Shown here one piece after another: positions 31,301-40,020 of a stretch of 63,406 nucleotides of DNA. Below the pieces are notes generated by a model. It worked only from the letters and a program-made list of their open reading frames with translations, did no database searches and was not told where the DNA came from. This DNA is from Streptomyces sp. SolWspMP-5a-2 (GTDB lineage: Bacteria > Actinomycetota > Actinomycetes > Streptomycetales > Streptomycetaceae), in NCBI RefSeq assembly GCF_900091845.1, contig NZ_FMCI01000041.1:1-63406 (forward strand), given 5' to 3'. Both the position numbers and the translations under genes were made by a program. Each line of letters opens with the position of its first letter. Position 1 is the first letter of the stretch.

Positions 31301-31850
31301 TCCTGGTCGAGGTCGCGCAGGTCGTGGACGACCGTGCCGGGGCGGGCGGGCTCGGGCAGGATCTGCTGGCGGCCGTCGTCGGTGAAGCGGGCGCGGAGCA
31401 TGCCGTGCCGGGCGGCGAGGGCGCGGACGGCGGTGTCGAGACGGGCCGGGTCGACGTCCGTGCCGTCGAACTCGACGTACAGGTGGGCGGCGACGGAGCC
31501 CAGGGTGGTGTCGTCGCCGCGGCCGATCCAGTAGGCGTGCTGCATGACGGCGAGCGGGAACGGCTCGCCGGGCTCGGCGGGGGCCGGGGCGGGGCGGGCG
31601 GCGGGGCGGGCGCGGGTCCGGCCGCCTCCAGGAGGGCCCGCCAGGCGCGCAGGGTGGGCTCCTTGGCGAGTTCGGCGAAGCTGACGCGGACGCCCTGCTT
31701 GCGCCAGCCGCCCGCGATCCGCATCAGGGTGATCGAGTCGAGGCCCCAGGCAATGAGGCTGTCGTCGGCGCTCGGCGGGGTGTCGTCAGGACGCAGCGCG
31801 TCGGTGACCGAGCGCAGGAGTTCGTCCGGGGTCGGGGGGTGCTGCGTCAC
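28390..31850 (-). CDS. Starter NRPS: ArCP-Cy-A-PCP, with an apparent frameshift
   Basis: Read across one frameshift, the gene encodes about 1153 residues. GTG 31850 has GGAGGAA upstream. Domains: aryl carrier protein (about 1-80, GLDSITLMRI), an Ala/Pro linker, heterocyclisation domain (about 100-520; starts PFPLAVMQHAYWIGR; DxxxxDxxS motif in DMLAADALS), adenylation domain (about 550-1020; TSGSTGEPKG, RTGDLARY, NGKLDRR) and PCP (FFALGGDSVL). My hand-read specificity code is about D-L-Y-N-L-G-L-I-H-K, matching Cy-coupled Cys/Ser/Thr domains; the exact residue is unsure. It should load salicylate and form a 2-hydroxyphenyl-oxazoline or thiazoline. The ArCP frame and Cy frame differ; a missing base lies in the linker at about 31560-31625. 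Located last in the NRPS operon although it acts first. Confidence 0.85.
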
Positions 31851-31993
31851 CGGTTCCTCCGCTGCCAGGGGTGGGGTCCGTCGGGGGATGTCATCTCGGG
31901 TGTCCCTCGGAAGTCTCGGGAGTCTCAAGGGGGTTCGAAGGGCTCGGGGATCTGGGGCCAGAAATGTCAGGGGATGTCAGGGGTCCGGGCGGT

Positions 31994-32018
31994 CCCGGGG
32001 GATCCCGGGGCCCCCGGG
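31994..32018. repeat. Inverted repeat between NRPS genes
   Basis: CCCGGGGG and CCCCCGGG arms (8 bp) flank a 9-base loop in the 172-bp gap between the two last NRPS genes. The same gap has repeats of atgtcagggg. It could attenuate or partly terminate transcription before the starter NRPS gene; no promoter is evident. Confidence 0.5.
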
Positions 32019-32022
32019 TGTC

Positions 32023-35000
32023 TCAGGGGTTGTTCTCCGCGACGCCCTCGCGGTCTGCGTCCGCGCGGCTGACGGCGTCGTCGAAGCCGCCGTCACCGAA
32101 GTCGTCGTCCTCGAACGCGTCGTTCTCGAAGTCGTCGTTCTCGAAGTCGTCGATGTCCTCCTGGGTCAGGTCGACCAGGGGGAGGTCGGAGGGGGTGAGT
32201 CCGGCGTCCGGGGTGGTGCCGGCGTGCCGGGCGAGGCCGCGCAGGGCCCGTTCCCACAGGGCGAGCAGCCGGTCGGCCTCGGCGGGCACGAGGAACGCCG
32301 AGGGCCAACCGGCGAGCAGGTGCAGCCGGGTGGCGTCCGCCGTGCCGACGGCCACCGCGTTGATCTCCAGGCCGAACCCGGCGGGCCGGTCACCGTCCGG
32401 CGGGACGCGCAACACCGGTGCCTCCGGGGCGAGTTCCCACGGCTCCTCGGCGGAGTCCGAGGCGGCGAAGCGGCCCAGGTAGTTGAAGCCGATCTGGGGC
32501 TGGGGCAGCTTCTCCAGGGCGGGCGCGGTGCCGGGGTTGAGGTGGCGCAGCAGGCCGTAGCCGAGGCCCTGGCCGGGTACCGCGCGCAGTTGCTCCTTGA
32601 CGCGCTTGAGGGCGAGGCCCGCGGCGGGGCCGCCGTCGAGCGCGTCGTCGAGGTCGAGGGGGCCCGGGTCGATGCCGACGGGGTGGAAGGTGGTGAACCA
32701 GCCGACGGTGGTGGACAGGTCGACGCCGTCGCCGCCGACGGCGTCCTCGACGCGGCCGTGGCCCTCCACGCCGACGAGCAACGCCCGTCCCGGCTCGGCC
32801 CGTTCCGCGCGCCAGGCGGCGACGGCGAGCGCGAGGCCGGTGAGCAGGACGTCCGGCGCGGCGGCGCGGTAGGCGGCGGGGAGGGTGGTGAGCAGGGCGG
32901 TGGTGACGTCCTCGGGGAGGACGAGGGTGCGCTCGCGCACGGTGGCCGCCGGGCCGAGCTGTCGGTCGAGGAGCGGTGGCGCGGACTCCAACGCCGCGAC
33001 CCAGTGCGGGAGTTCGGCGACGCGTTCGGGCCGGACGGCCTCTTCGGCGAGCAGCCGGCTCCAGGTGCGGAAGGAGGTGCCGGTGCGGCGGGGCGCGGCG
33101 GGCAGGCCGTCCCGGGTGCGCTGCCAGGCGTCGGCCAGGTCGGTGCCGATGATCCGCCAGGAGACACCGTCGACGACGAGGTGGTGGGCGACCAGGAGCA
33201 GCCGTCCGGGCCGGTCGTCGGCGGGTTCGCACCAGACGGCGGCGAGCATCCGTCCGGCGCGCGGGTCGAGGTGGGCGGCGGTCTCGGCGAGCAGGGCGTC
33301 GACGTCGGTCCCGGTCGCCCGGGTGAGCGGGAGGTCGGCCGGGGCGTCGCCCTCCGCCGGTACCTCCAGGCGGCCCTCGCCGGTCAGCCGGGCGCGCAGC
33401 ACGGGGTGGCGGTCGACGACGGCGGCGAGCACGGTGCGGAGCGTGTCGTGGGTGAGGCCGGGCGGGGTGACCAGCAGGACCGCCTGGGCGAGGCCGTCCC
33501 AGGTGCCGTCCTGACCGGCCGTCCAGCGCATCACCGGGGTGAGGTCGAGGGGGCCGGTGGGGTCGTCGGCGGGGCCGGGCGCGGAGGGCTCGGGGGTGGC
33601 CGCGGCGGCGGCGAGGCCCGCCGGGGTGGGGGTCTGGAAGATCTGCCGCGGGCTGAGCGCGAGTCCTTCCTTCCTGGCCAGGGTGACCAGGCGGATGGAG
33701 ACGATGCTGTCGCCGCCGAGTGCGAAGAAGTTCGCGTCGACGTCGACGTCGGTGAGGCCGAGGACGGTGGCGAACAGGTCGGTCAGGCGCCGTTCGCGCT
33801 CGTTCGCGGGGGCCCGGGTGGCGGGGGCGCCGCCGGTCGCGGGCTCGGGCCGGGGCAGGTTCCTGCGGTCGACCTTGCCGGACGGCATGAGCGGGAAGGC
33901 GTCCAGGACGGTGAGGGTGAGCGGGACCATGTGTTCGGGGACGCGTTCGCGCAGCCAGTCGCGGACGTCGGCCGGGGCCGGGGGGTCGCCCGCGGCGACG
34001 AGGTAGCCGGCGAGCTGTTTGGGGCCGGGCGTGTCCTGCCTGACCACCACGACGGACCGCCTGACCCGCGGGTGCTGTTCGAGGACGGCCTCGATCTCCT
34101 CCAGTTCGATCCGCATGCCGCGGATCTTGACCTGGTTGTCGGCGCGGCCGAGGAACTCCAGGGTGCCGTCGCGCTGCCAGCTGACCAGGTCGCCGGTGCG
34201 GTAGAGGCGTTCGCCGGGCGGTCCGAAGGGGTCGGCCACCCAGTGGTCGGCGGTGCGGCGCGGATCGTTGACGTAGCCGCGGCCGAGGTAGACGCCTGCG
34301 GCGTACAGCTCGCCGGGCACGCCGACCGGGGTCGGGCGCAGGCGTTCGTCGAGGACGTAGAGGCGGGTGTTGGTGTTGGGGCGGCCGATGGAGACGGCGC
34401 TGCGGATCGCCCCGGTGCGGTAGACGACGTGGCTGACGCCGATGGTCGCCTCGGCGGGTCCGTAGCCGTGGTACATGACGGCGGGGCTGACGGCGCGGAA
34501 GCGGGCGAAGAGTTCGGGGGTGAGGACCTCGCCGCCGCACCACACGTGCCGCAGCGAGCGGGCCCGGTGGGCGAAGCCGTCCTGTTCCAGGAGCAGGTCG
34601 AGCATCGAGGAGACGAGGTAGGTGAAGGTGACCCGGTGGCGTTCGACGGTGTCGAGGAGGTAGTCGACGTCCCGTTCGCCGCCGGGTTCGGCGACGATCA
34701 CCCGGCCGCCGTGCACCAGCGGCAGGAAGATCTCGTTGATGGAGATGTCGAAGCCGAGCGGCGCCTTGAACAGCGCGGCGTCGTCGCTGCCGAAGCCGAG
34801 CAGGCCGCGCTGCCACAGCAGGCGGTGGGCGATGGCCCGGTGGCGGATCATCGCGCCCTTCGGGACGCCGGTGGAGCCCGAGGTGTGGATGACGTAGGCG
34901 AGTCCTTCCGGGTCGACCTCGACGCCGAGGTTCCCGGCCCGCGGGACCGGGCCGCCGAGGTCGACGGGGACGACCGGCGGCGCGTCGTCGCCGAGGACCC

Positions 35001-38000
35001 GCTCGTCGCCGGGGCGGCCGAGGACGGCGCTGAGCGCGGCGCCCCGGCACACCTCGGCGATCCGGCGGGCGGGCCAGCCGGGTTCCAGCGGGACGAAGGC
35101 ACCGCCCGCCTTGAGGACGGCGAGCAGCGCGACGACCATCTCCACGGACCGTTCGAGATGGATGCCGACCCGGTGCTCGGGTCCGACGCCGAGGGCGGTG
35201 AGCCGCCGGGCGAGGGCGTTGGCGCGGGCGTTCAGCTCCGCGTAGGTGAGGGATCGTCCGCCCGGGGTGCCGTGTTCGACGGCGGGCAGCCGCGGGGTCG
35301 TCGCGGCCTGCTCCTCGAAGAGGGCGGTGAGGGTGGTGACGGGCATGGGGTGGGCGGTGTCGTTCCACTCCCCCAGCAGGGTGCGCCGTTCGGCGGGGGT
35401 GAGGAGGTCGGTGTCGGCGACCGGCCGGTCGGGGTGCCGGGCGAGGTCGGTGACCAGCCGGACGAACCGGTCGGCCAGGTCCCGCGCGGTGTCGTGGTCG
35501 TAGAGGTCGAGGCTGTGCACCAGGGCGCCGCTGATCCCGTCGCGGTCGCCGTGTTCGAAGAGGTGCAGGGCGAGGTCGGTCTTGGCGGTGTGGAAGGGCA
35601 CCCGGCGCTCGTTGAGGACCAGGCCGGCGAAGTCCCGTTCCGCCGCGGGGGCCTGCTGGTGGGCGATCATCACCTGGAAGAGGGGGTGGCGTCCCGTCGA
35701 GCGGGTCGGGGCGAGCGCGTCGACCAACTGCTCGAAGGGAAGCTGCTGGTGGGCGTAGGCGTCGAGGTCGGTCTCCCGGACCCGGGCCAGCAGCTCGCGG
35801 AAGGTCGGGGCGCCGGAGACGTCGGTGCGCAGCACCAGCGTGTTGACGAACAGGCCGATCAGTGCGTCGAGTTGGGGGTCCTCGCGCCCGGCGACCGGGG
35901 TGCCGAGCGGGATGTCGTCGCCCGCGCCGAGGCGGGCGAGGAGGACGGCGAGGGCGGACTGGAGCGCCATGAAGACGGTTCCGCCCGCCTCGGCGGCCAG
36001 GTCGGCGAGGGCCGCGTGGACGTCCGGGCCGAGGGCGAGGTCGACGGCCCCGGCCCGGTGCCCGGCGACGGCGGGGCGCGGCCGGTCGACGGGCAGTTGC
36101 AGTTCCTCGGGCAGTCCCGCCAGCGCGGCCGTCCAGTAGGCGAGTTGGGCCTCGCGGTCGTGGGGTTCGCGGCGCTGCCAGAGGGTGTGGTCGGCGTACT
36201 GCACGGGCAGCGGGGCCCAGTCGGGCGCGGTGCCGTCCCGGCGGGCGAGGTAGGCCGTCTCCAGGTCGGCGAGGAGCGGTGCGGCCGACCAGCCGTCGCT
36301 GGCGATGTGGTGCATGAGCAGCAGCAGGACGTGCTCGTCGGGCGCGAGGGCGTAGAGGGTGGCGCGGACCGGGATCTCGGTGTCCAGCGCGAAGGGGCGG
36401 GCGCAGGCCGCGGCGAGGAGGGTGTCGAGCCGGTCGGGCGCGGCGGTCACCGTGGTGAAGGGCACGGGGGCCAGGCCGGCGGGGAGCACGGACTGCCGGG
36501 GCGTGCCGTCGTCGTCGGGGAAGACGGTGCGCAGCGCCTCGTGGCGGGCCACCACGTCGTCGAGCGCCGCGTGCAGGGCCGCCGGGTCGAGGGGTCCGGT
36601 CAGGCGCAGGGCGGTGGGCAGGTTGTAGGTGGGGCTCGGGCCCTCCATGCGGTGCAGGAACCAGAGCCTGGCCTGGGCGGAGGAGAGCGGCAGCGGGTCG
36701 GGGCGCTCGGCCGGTGCGAGGGCGGGGCGCCGGTCGGCGGGGGTGCTGAGCAGCGGGGCGAGGGCGGCGGCGGTCGGGGTGTCGAAGACGGCGCGCAGCG
36801 GGATCTCGGCGCCGAGTTCGGTGCGGACCCGGGCGACCAGGCGGGTGGCGAGGACGGAGTGGCCGCCGAGTGCGAAGAACTCGTCGTGGACGCCGATGGA
36901 CGGCAGTCCGAGCAGGTCGGCGATGAGCGCGCAGAGGCGGGCCTCGGCGTCGGTGCGGGGCGCGGTCGCGGTGGTGAGGCCCGCGAGGTCGGGCGCGGGC
37001 AGGGCGGCGCGGTCGAGTTTGCCGTTGGGGGTGAGCGGGAGCGCGTCCAGGACGACCACGGCGGTCGGCAGGAGCTGCTCGGGGAGGGTGGCCCTGAGGT
37101 CCTGGCGCACCTGGAGCGGGGCCAGTGCGGCGCCGGGGCGCGGGACGACGTACGCCACCAGAGCGGCTTCTCCGGACGGGTCCTGACGTACCGTCACGGC
37201 GCCCTGGGAGACGCCGGGCAGGGCGGCGGTGGCGGCCTCGGCCTCGGCGGGTTCCACCCGGACGCCGCGGATCTTGACCTGGTCGTCGGTGCGGCCGAGG
37301 AACTCCAGCGCTCCGTCCGCGGTCCAGCGGGCCAGGTCGCCGGTGCGGTAGAGGCGGGTGCCGGGCGGGCCGTAGGGGTCGGCGACGAAGCGGGCGGCGG
37401 TCAGGGCGGGGCGGGCGAGGTAGCCGCGGGCGAGCTGGACGCCCGCCAGGTACAGCTCGCCCGGGGTGCCGGGCGGGACGGGGTGCAGGGACGCGTCGAG
37501 GACGAGGGTGCGGGTGTTCCACACCGGGCGGCCGACGGGGACGGAGCCGCCCGCCGAGCTGGTGCCCTCCGCGCAGGACCAGGCGGTGACGTCGACCGTG
37601 GCCTCGGTGGGTCCGTACAGGTTGTGCAGGCGGGTGCCCGGCAGCAGGGCGAGGCAGCGGTCGGCGAGGTCGGTCGGCAGGGCCTCGCCGCTGCACACCA
37701 CCCGGTCGAGGATGCCGCGGACGCCTTCCACGGCCGGGTCGTCGAGGAAGACGCGGAGCATGGAGGGGACGAAGTGGGCGGTGGTGACGTGCTGTTCGCG
37801 GGTCAGCGCGGCGAGGTGGGCCGGGTCGCGGTGGCCGCCGGGCCGGGCGAGCACCAGGGCGGCGCCGGTGATCAGCGGCCAGAAGAACTCCCAGACGGAG
37901 ACGTCGAAACCGGCCGGCGTCTTCTGCAGCACCCGTTCGCCGGGGCCGAGCCGGTAGGTGTCCTGCATCCACAGCAGCCGGTTGACGACGGCCCGGTGGT

Positions 38001-40020
38001 CGACGACCGCGCCCTTGGGGCGGCCGGTGGAGCCGGACGTGTAGATGACGTAGGCGGGGTGGCGCGGGTCGAGGGGGCGCGGCCGGTCGGCGTCGGTGAG
38101 TTCGGCGCCGGACAGGGCGGCGGTCCGCTCGCGGGTGTGCGGGTCGTCGAGGAGCAGGGCGGGTGCCGGGTGGGCGGGCAGCGCGCCGGTGGTGGTGACG
38201 ACGAGGGCGGGAGCCGCGTCCTCGATCATGAAGGTGAGGCGGTCGGCGGGGTATCCGGTGTCCAGCGGCAGGTAGGCGGCGCCCGCCTTGAGGACGGCGA
38301 GGAGCGTCACCACCAGGTCGGGGCCGCGGTCGAGGGCGACGCCGACCACGCTCTCCGGGCCGACGCCGCGGCCGGTCAGCAGACGGGCGAGCCGGTTGGC
38401 GCGGGCGTGCAGTTCCGCGTGGTCGAGCCGGGTGCCGTCGGCGACGAGGGCGAGCGCGTCGGGGGTGAGGCGGGCCTGCCGGTCGAGGAGGCCGGTGAGG
38501 GTGGCGGCGGGGACCGGGTGCGCGGTGTCGTTCCACTCGGCCAGCACCCGGCGCCGCTCAGGACCGGTCATCAACGCCAGCCGGGAGACCGGGCGTTCGG
38601 GGTCGGCGAGGGCGTCCGCGAGAAGGGTCTCCAGATGGCCGAGGAGGCGGTCCACGGTGTCGGCGGTGAACAGTCCCGCGCGGTGGGTGGCCTCGATGCG
38701 CAGGCGGCCCCCGGTGAGGAACGCCTCCAGGGAGAGGTCGAACTGGGTCGTGTCGTTGTGGACGGTCTCCCACTCGGCGCTCACCCCGGGCAGCCGGGGC
38801 CCTTCGAGGCCCTGGGTGAGGAAGAGGAGCATGACGTCGAAGTAGACGGCGCGGCCCGGGTGCCGTTCCGGCTTCAGCAGCTCCACCAGCCGGTCGAACG
38901 GCATGTCCTGGTGGGCGTACCCGTCGGTGCACGTCCGGCGGACCCGCTCGACGAGTTCGCCGAAGCCGGGGTCGCCCGCGAGGTCGGCGCGGAGGGCGAG
39001 GGTGTTGCCGAAGTTGCCGATCAGCTGTTCGAGGCCGGGCAGGTCGCGGCTCATGACGGCCGAGCCGATCGGCACGTCGGTGGCGCCCGTGGTGCGGTGC
39101 AGCAGGGCGGCGAGGCCCGCGAGGAGGACCATGAAGGGGGTGGCGCCGGTGGCGCGGGCGAAGGCGGTGAGCCGGTCGGTGACCTCGGGCGCGAAGGTGC
39201 GGAAGCGCCGGTCGCCGATCGGGACGGGGTGGGCCGCGCGGGGCGCGTCGGTGGGCAGGGCGAGCGGGCGGGGCGGCGGGACGAGGGCCGTGCGCCAGTG
39301 GGCGAGGTGGTCGGCGAGCCGTTCGTCGGTCCAGGCGTCGCGCTGCCAGTGGGCGAAGTCGGCGTACTGCAGGGGCAGCGGCGCGAGATCGGCGGGGGTG
39401 CCGGTGGCGGCGGCCCGGTAGAGGGCGCTCAGGTCGGCGGAGAGGGCGTTGAACGTGCCGCCGTCCCACGCGATGTGATGCACCGTCAGGACGAGGGTGT
39501 GGTCGTCGTCGGCGCGGCGGATCAGCAGGGTGCGCAGCGGGTGGTCGGCGGCGAGGTCGAAGGGGGTCGCGGAGGCGGCCCTGGCGAGCGCGTCGGCCCG
39601 TTCGTCCCGGGCGCCGGGGGCGAGCCCGCCGAGGTCGGCGGTGGTGAACTCCAGTACGGCGGTGGGGTCGACGACCTGTTCGGGGGTGCCGTCGGCGGTG
39701 ACGGGGAAGCGGGTGCGCAGCACCTCGTGCCGGTCGAGGAGGCCCTCGAACGCGGTGCGCAGGGCGGCCGGGTCCAGCGGGCCGCGCAGCCGGACGGCGA
39801 GGCACACGTTGTAGGCGGGGCTGTCCGGGTCGAGCTGCTGGAGCAGCCACATCCGCGACTGGGCGTACGACAGCGGCAGCGGTCCGGCGTCGGCGGGGCG
39901 GCGCGGGACGCGTTCGGCGCGGGCGCCGGTCCCGGCCAGGCCCGCCGTCTCCAGTCGGCGGCGCAGCAGTTCGCGCTTGCGGGCGGCGAGGTCGCCGGGG
40001 GCGGCGTCGGTGCGGGTCAC
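32023..40020 (-). CDS. NRPS: C-A(Ser)-PCP-C-A(N5-hydroxyornithine)-PCP-E
   Basis: About 2665 residues, GTG 40020 overlapping the previous stop by 4 bp. Domain order with rough positions: C (40-460, HHIAWDGG), A (480-975), PCP (FFALGGHSV), C (1085-1510, HHIASDGWS), A (1530-2030), PCP (FFALGGDSI), E (2145-2600; HHLVVDGVSW, VEGHGR, TVGWFTT). The hand-read code of the first A domain is D-V-W-H-V-S-L-V-D-K, a serine code; that of the second is D-I-N-Y-W-G-G-I-G-K, which I know from coelichelin/erythrochelin-type N5-hydroxyornithine domains. The PCP before E has GGDSI as expected. There is no thioesterase; the C-terminus is an acidic tail of Phe-containing pentapeptides (32077-32151). It adds Ser and a D-configured hydroxyornithine or its formyl derivative. 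Confidence 0.9.
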   Translation of the reverse strand: MTRTDAAPGDLAARKRELLRRRLETAGLAGTGARAERVPRRPADAGPLPLSYAQSRMWLLQQLDPDSPAYNVCLAVRLRGPLDPAALRTAFEGLLDRHEVLRTRFPVTADGTPEQVVDPTAVLEFTTADLGGLAPGARDERADALARAASATPFDLAADHPLRTLLIRRADDDHTLVLTVHHIAWDGGTFNALSADLSALYRAAATGTPADLAPLPLQYADFAHWQRDAWTDERLADHLAHWRTALVPPPRPLALPTDAPRAAHPVPIGDRRFRTFAPEVTDRLTAFARATGATPFMVLLAGLAALLHRTTGATDVPIGSAVMSRDLPGLEQLIGNFGNTLALRADLAGDPGFGELVERVRRTCTDGYAHQDMPFDRLVELLKPERHPGRAVYFDVMLLFLTQGLEGPRLPGVSAEWETVHNDTTQFDLSLEAFLTGGRLRIEATHRAGLFTADTVDRLLGHLETLLADALADPERPVSRLALMTGPERRRVLAEWNDTAHPVPAATLTGLLDRQARLTPDALALVADGTRLDHAELHARANRLARLLTGRGVGPESVVGVALDRGPDLVVTLLAVLKAGAAYLPLDTGYPADRLTFMIEDAAPALVVTTTGALPAHPAPALLLDDPHTRERTAALSGAELTDADRPRPLDPRHPAYVIYTSGSTGRPKGAVVDHRAVVNRLLWMQDTYRLGPGERVLQKTPAGFDVSVWEFFWPLITGAALVLARPGGHRDPAHLAALTREQHVTTAHFVPSMLRVFLDDPAVEGVRGILDRVVCSGEALPTDLADRCLALLPGTRLHNLYGPTEATVDVTAWSCAEGTSSAGGSVPVGRPVWNTRTLVLDASLHPVPPGTPGELYLAGVQLARGYLARPALTAARFVADPYGPPGTRLYRTGDLARWTADGALEFLGRTDDQVKIRGVRVEPAEAEAATAALPGVSQGAVTVRQDPSGEAALVAYVVPRPGAALAPLQVRQDLRATLPEQLLPTAVVVLDALPLTPNGKLDRAALPAPDLAGLTTATAPRTDAEARLCALIADLLGLPSIGVHDEFFALGGHSVLATRLVARVRTELGAEIPLRAVFDTPTAAALAPLLSTPADRRPALAPAERPDPLPLSSAQARLWFLHRMEGPSPTYNLPTALRLTGPLDPAALHAALDDVVARHEALRTVFPDDDGTPRQSVLPAGLAPVPFTTVTAAPDRLDTLLAAACARPFALDTEIPVRATLYALAPDEHVLLLLMHHIASDGWSAAPLLADLETAYLARRDGTAPDWAPLPVQYADHTLWQRREPHDREAQLAYWTAALAGLPEELQLPVDRPRPAVAGHRAGAVDLALGPDVHAALADLAAEAGGTVFMALQSALAVLLARLGAGDDIPLGTPVAGREDPQLDALIGLFVNTLVLRTDVSGAPTFRELLARVRETDLDAYAHQQLPFEQLVDALAPTRSTGRHPLFQVMIAHQQAPAAERDFAGLVLNERRVPFHTAKTDLALHLFEHGDRDGISGALVHSLDLYDHDTARDLADRFVRLVTDLARHPDRPVADTDLLTPAERRTLLGEWNDTAHPMPVTTLTALFEEQAATTPRLPAVEHGTPGGRSLTYAELNARANALARRLTALGVGPEHRVGIHLERSVEMVVALLAVLKAGGAFVPLEPGWPARRIAEVCRGAALSAVLGRPGDERVLGDDAPPVVPVDLGGPVPRAGNLGVEVDPEGLAYVIHTSGSTGVPKGAMIRHRAIAHRLLWQRGLLGFGSDDAALFKAPLGFDISINEIFLPLVHGGRVIVAEPGGERDVDYLLDTVERHRVTFTYLVSSMLDLLLEQDGFAHRARSLRHVWCGGEVLTPELFARFRAVSPAVMYHGYGPAEATIGVSHVVYRTGAIRSAVSIGRPNTNTRLYVLDERLRPTPVGVPGELYAAGVYLGRGYVNDPRRTADHWVADPFGPPGERLYRTGDLVSWQRDGTLEFLGRADNQVKIRGMRIELEEIEAVLEQHPRVRRSVVVVRQDTPGPKQLAGYLVAAGDPPAPADVRDWLRERVPEHMVPLTLTVLDAFPLMPSGKVDRRNLPRPEPATGGAPATRAPANERERRLTDLFATVLGLTDVDVDANFFALGGDSIVSIRLVTLARKEGLALSPRQIFQTPTPAGLAAAAATPEPSAPGPADDPTGPLDLTPVMRWTAGQDGTWDGLAQAVLLVTPPGLTHDTLRTVLAAVVDRHPVLRARLTGEGRLEVPAEGDAPADLPLTRATGTDVDALLAETAAHLDPRAGRMLAAVWCEPADDRPGRLLLVAHHLVVDGVSWRIIGTDLADAWQRTRDGLPAAPRRTGTSFRTWSRLLAEEAVRPERVAELPHWVAALESAPPLLDRQLGPAATVRERTLVLPEDVTTALLTTLPAAYRAAAPDVLLTGLALAVAAWRAERAEPGRALLVGVEGHGRVEDAVGGDGVDLSTTVGWFTTFHPVGIDPGPLDLDDALDGGPAAGLALKRVKEQLRAVPGQGLGYGLLRHLNPGTAPALEKLPQPQIGFNYLGRFAASDSAEEPWELAPEAPVLRVPPDGDRPAGFGLEINAVAVGTADATRLHLLAGWPSAFLVPAEADRLLALWERALRGLARHAGTTPDAGLTPSDLPLVDLTQEDIDDFENDDFENDAFEDDDFGDGGFDDAVSRADADREGVAENNP
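32077..32151. repeat. Acidic pentapeptide repeats in the NRPS C-terminal tail
   Basis: Five consecutive pentapeptides with Phe at the third position: DDFEN, DDFEN, DAFED, DDFGD, GGFDD. In DNA this is a degenerate 15-bp repeat. It sits where a docking (COM-like) helix would be expected after a terminal E domain. Confidence 0.8.
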
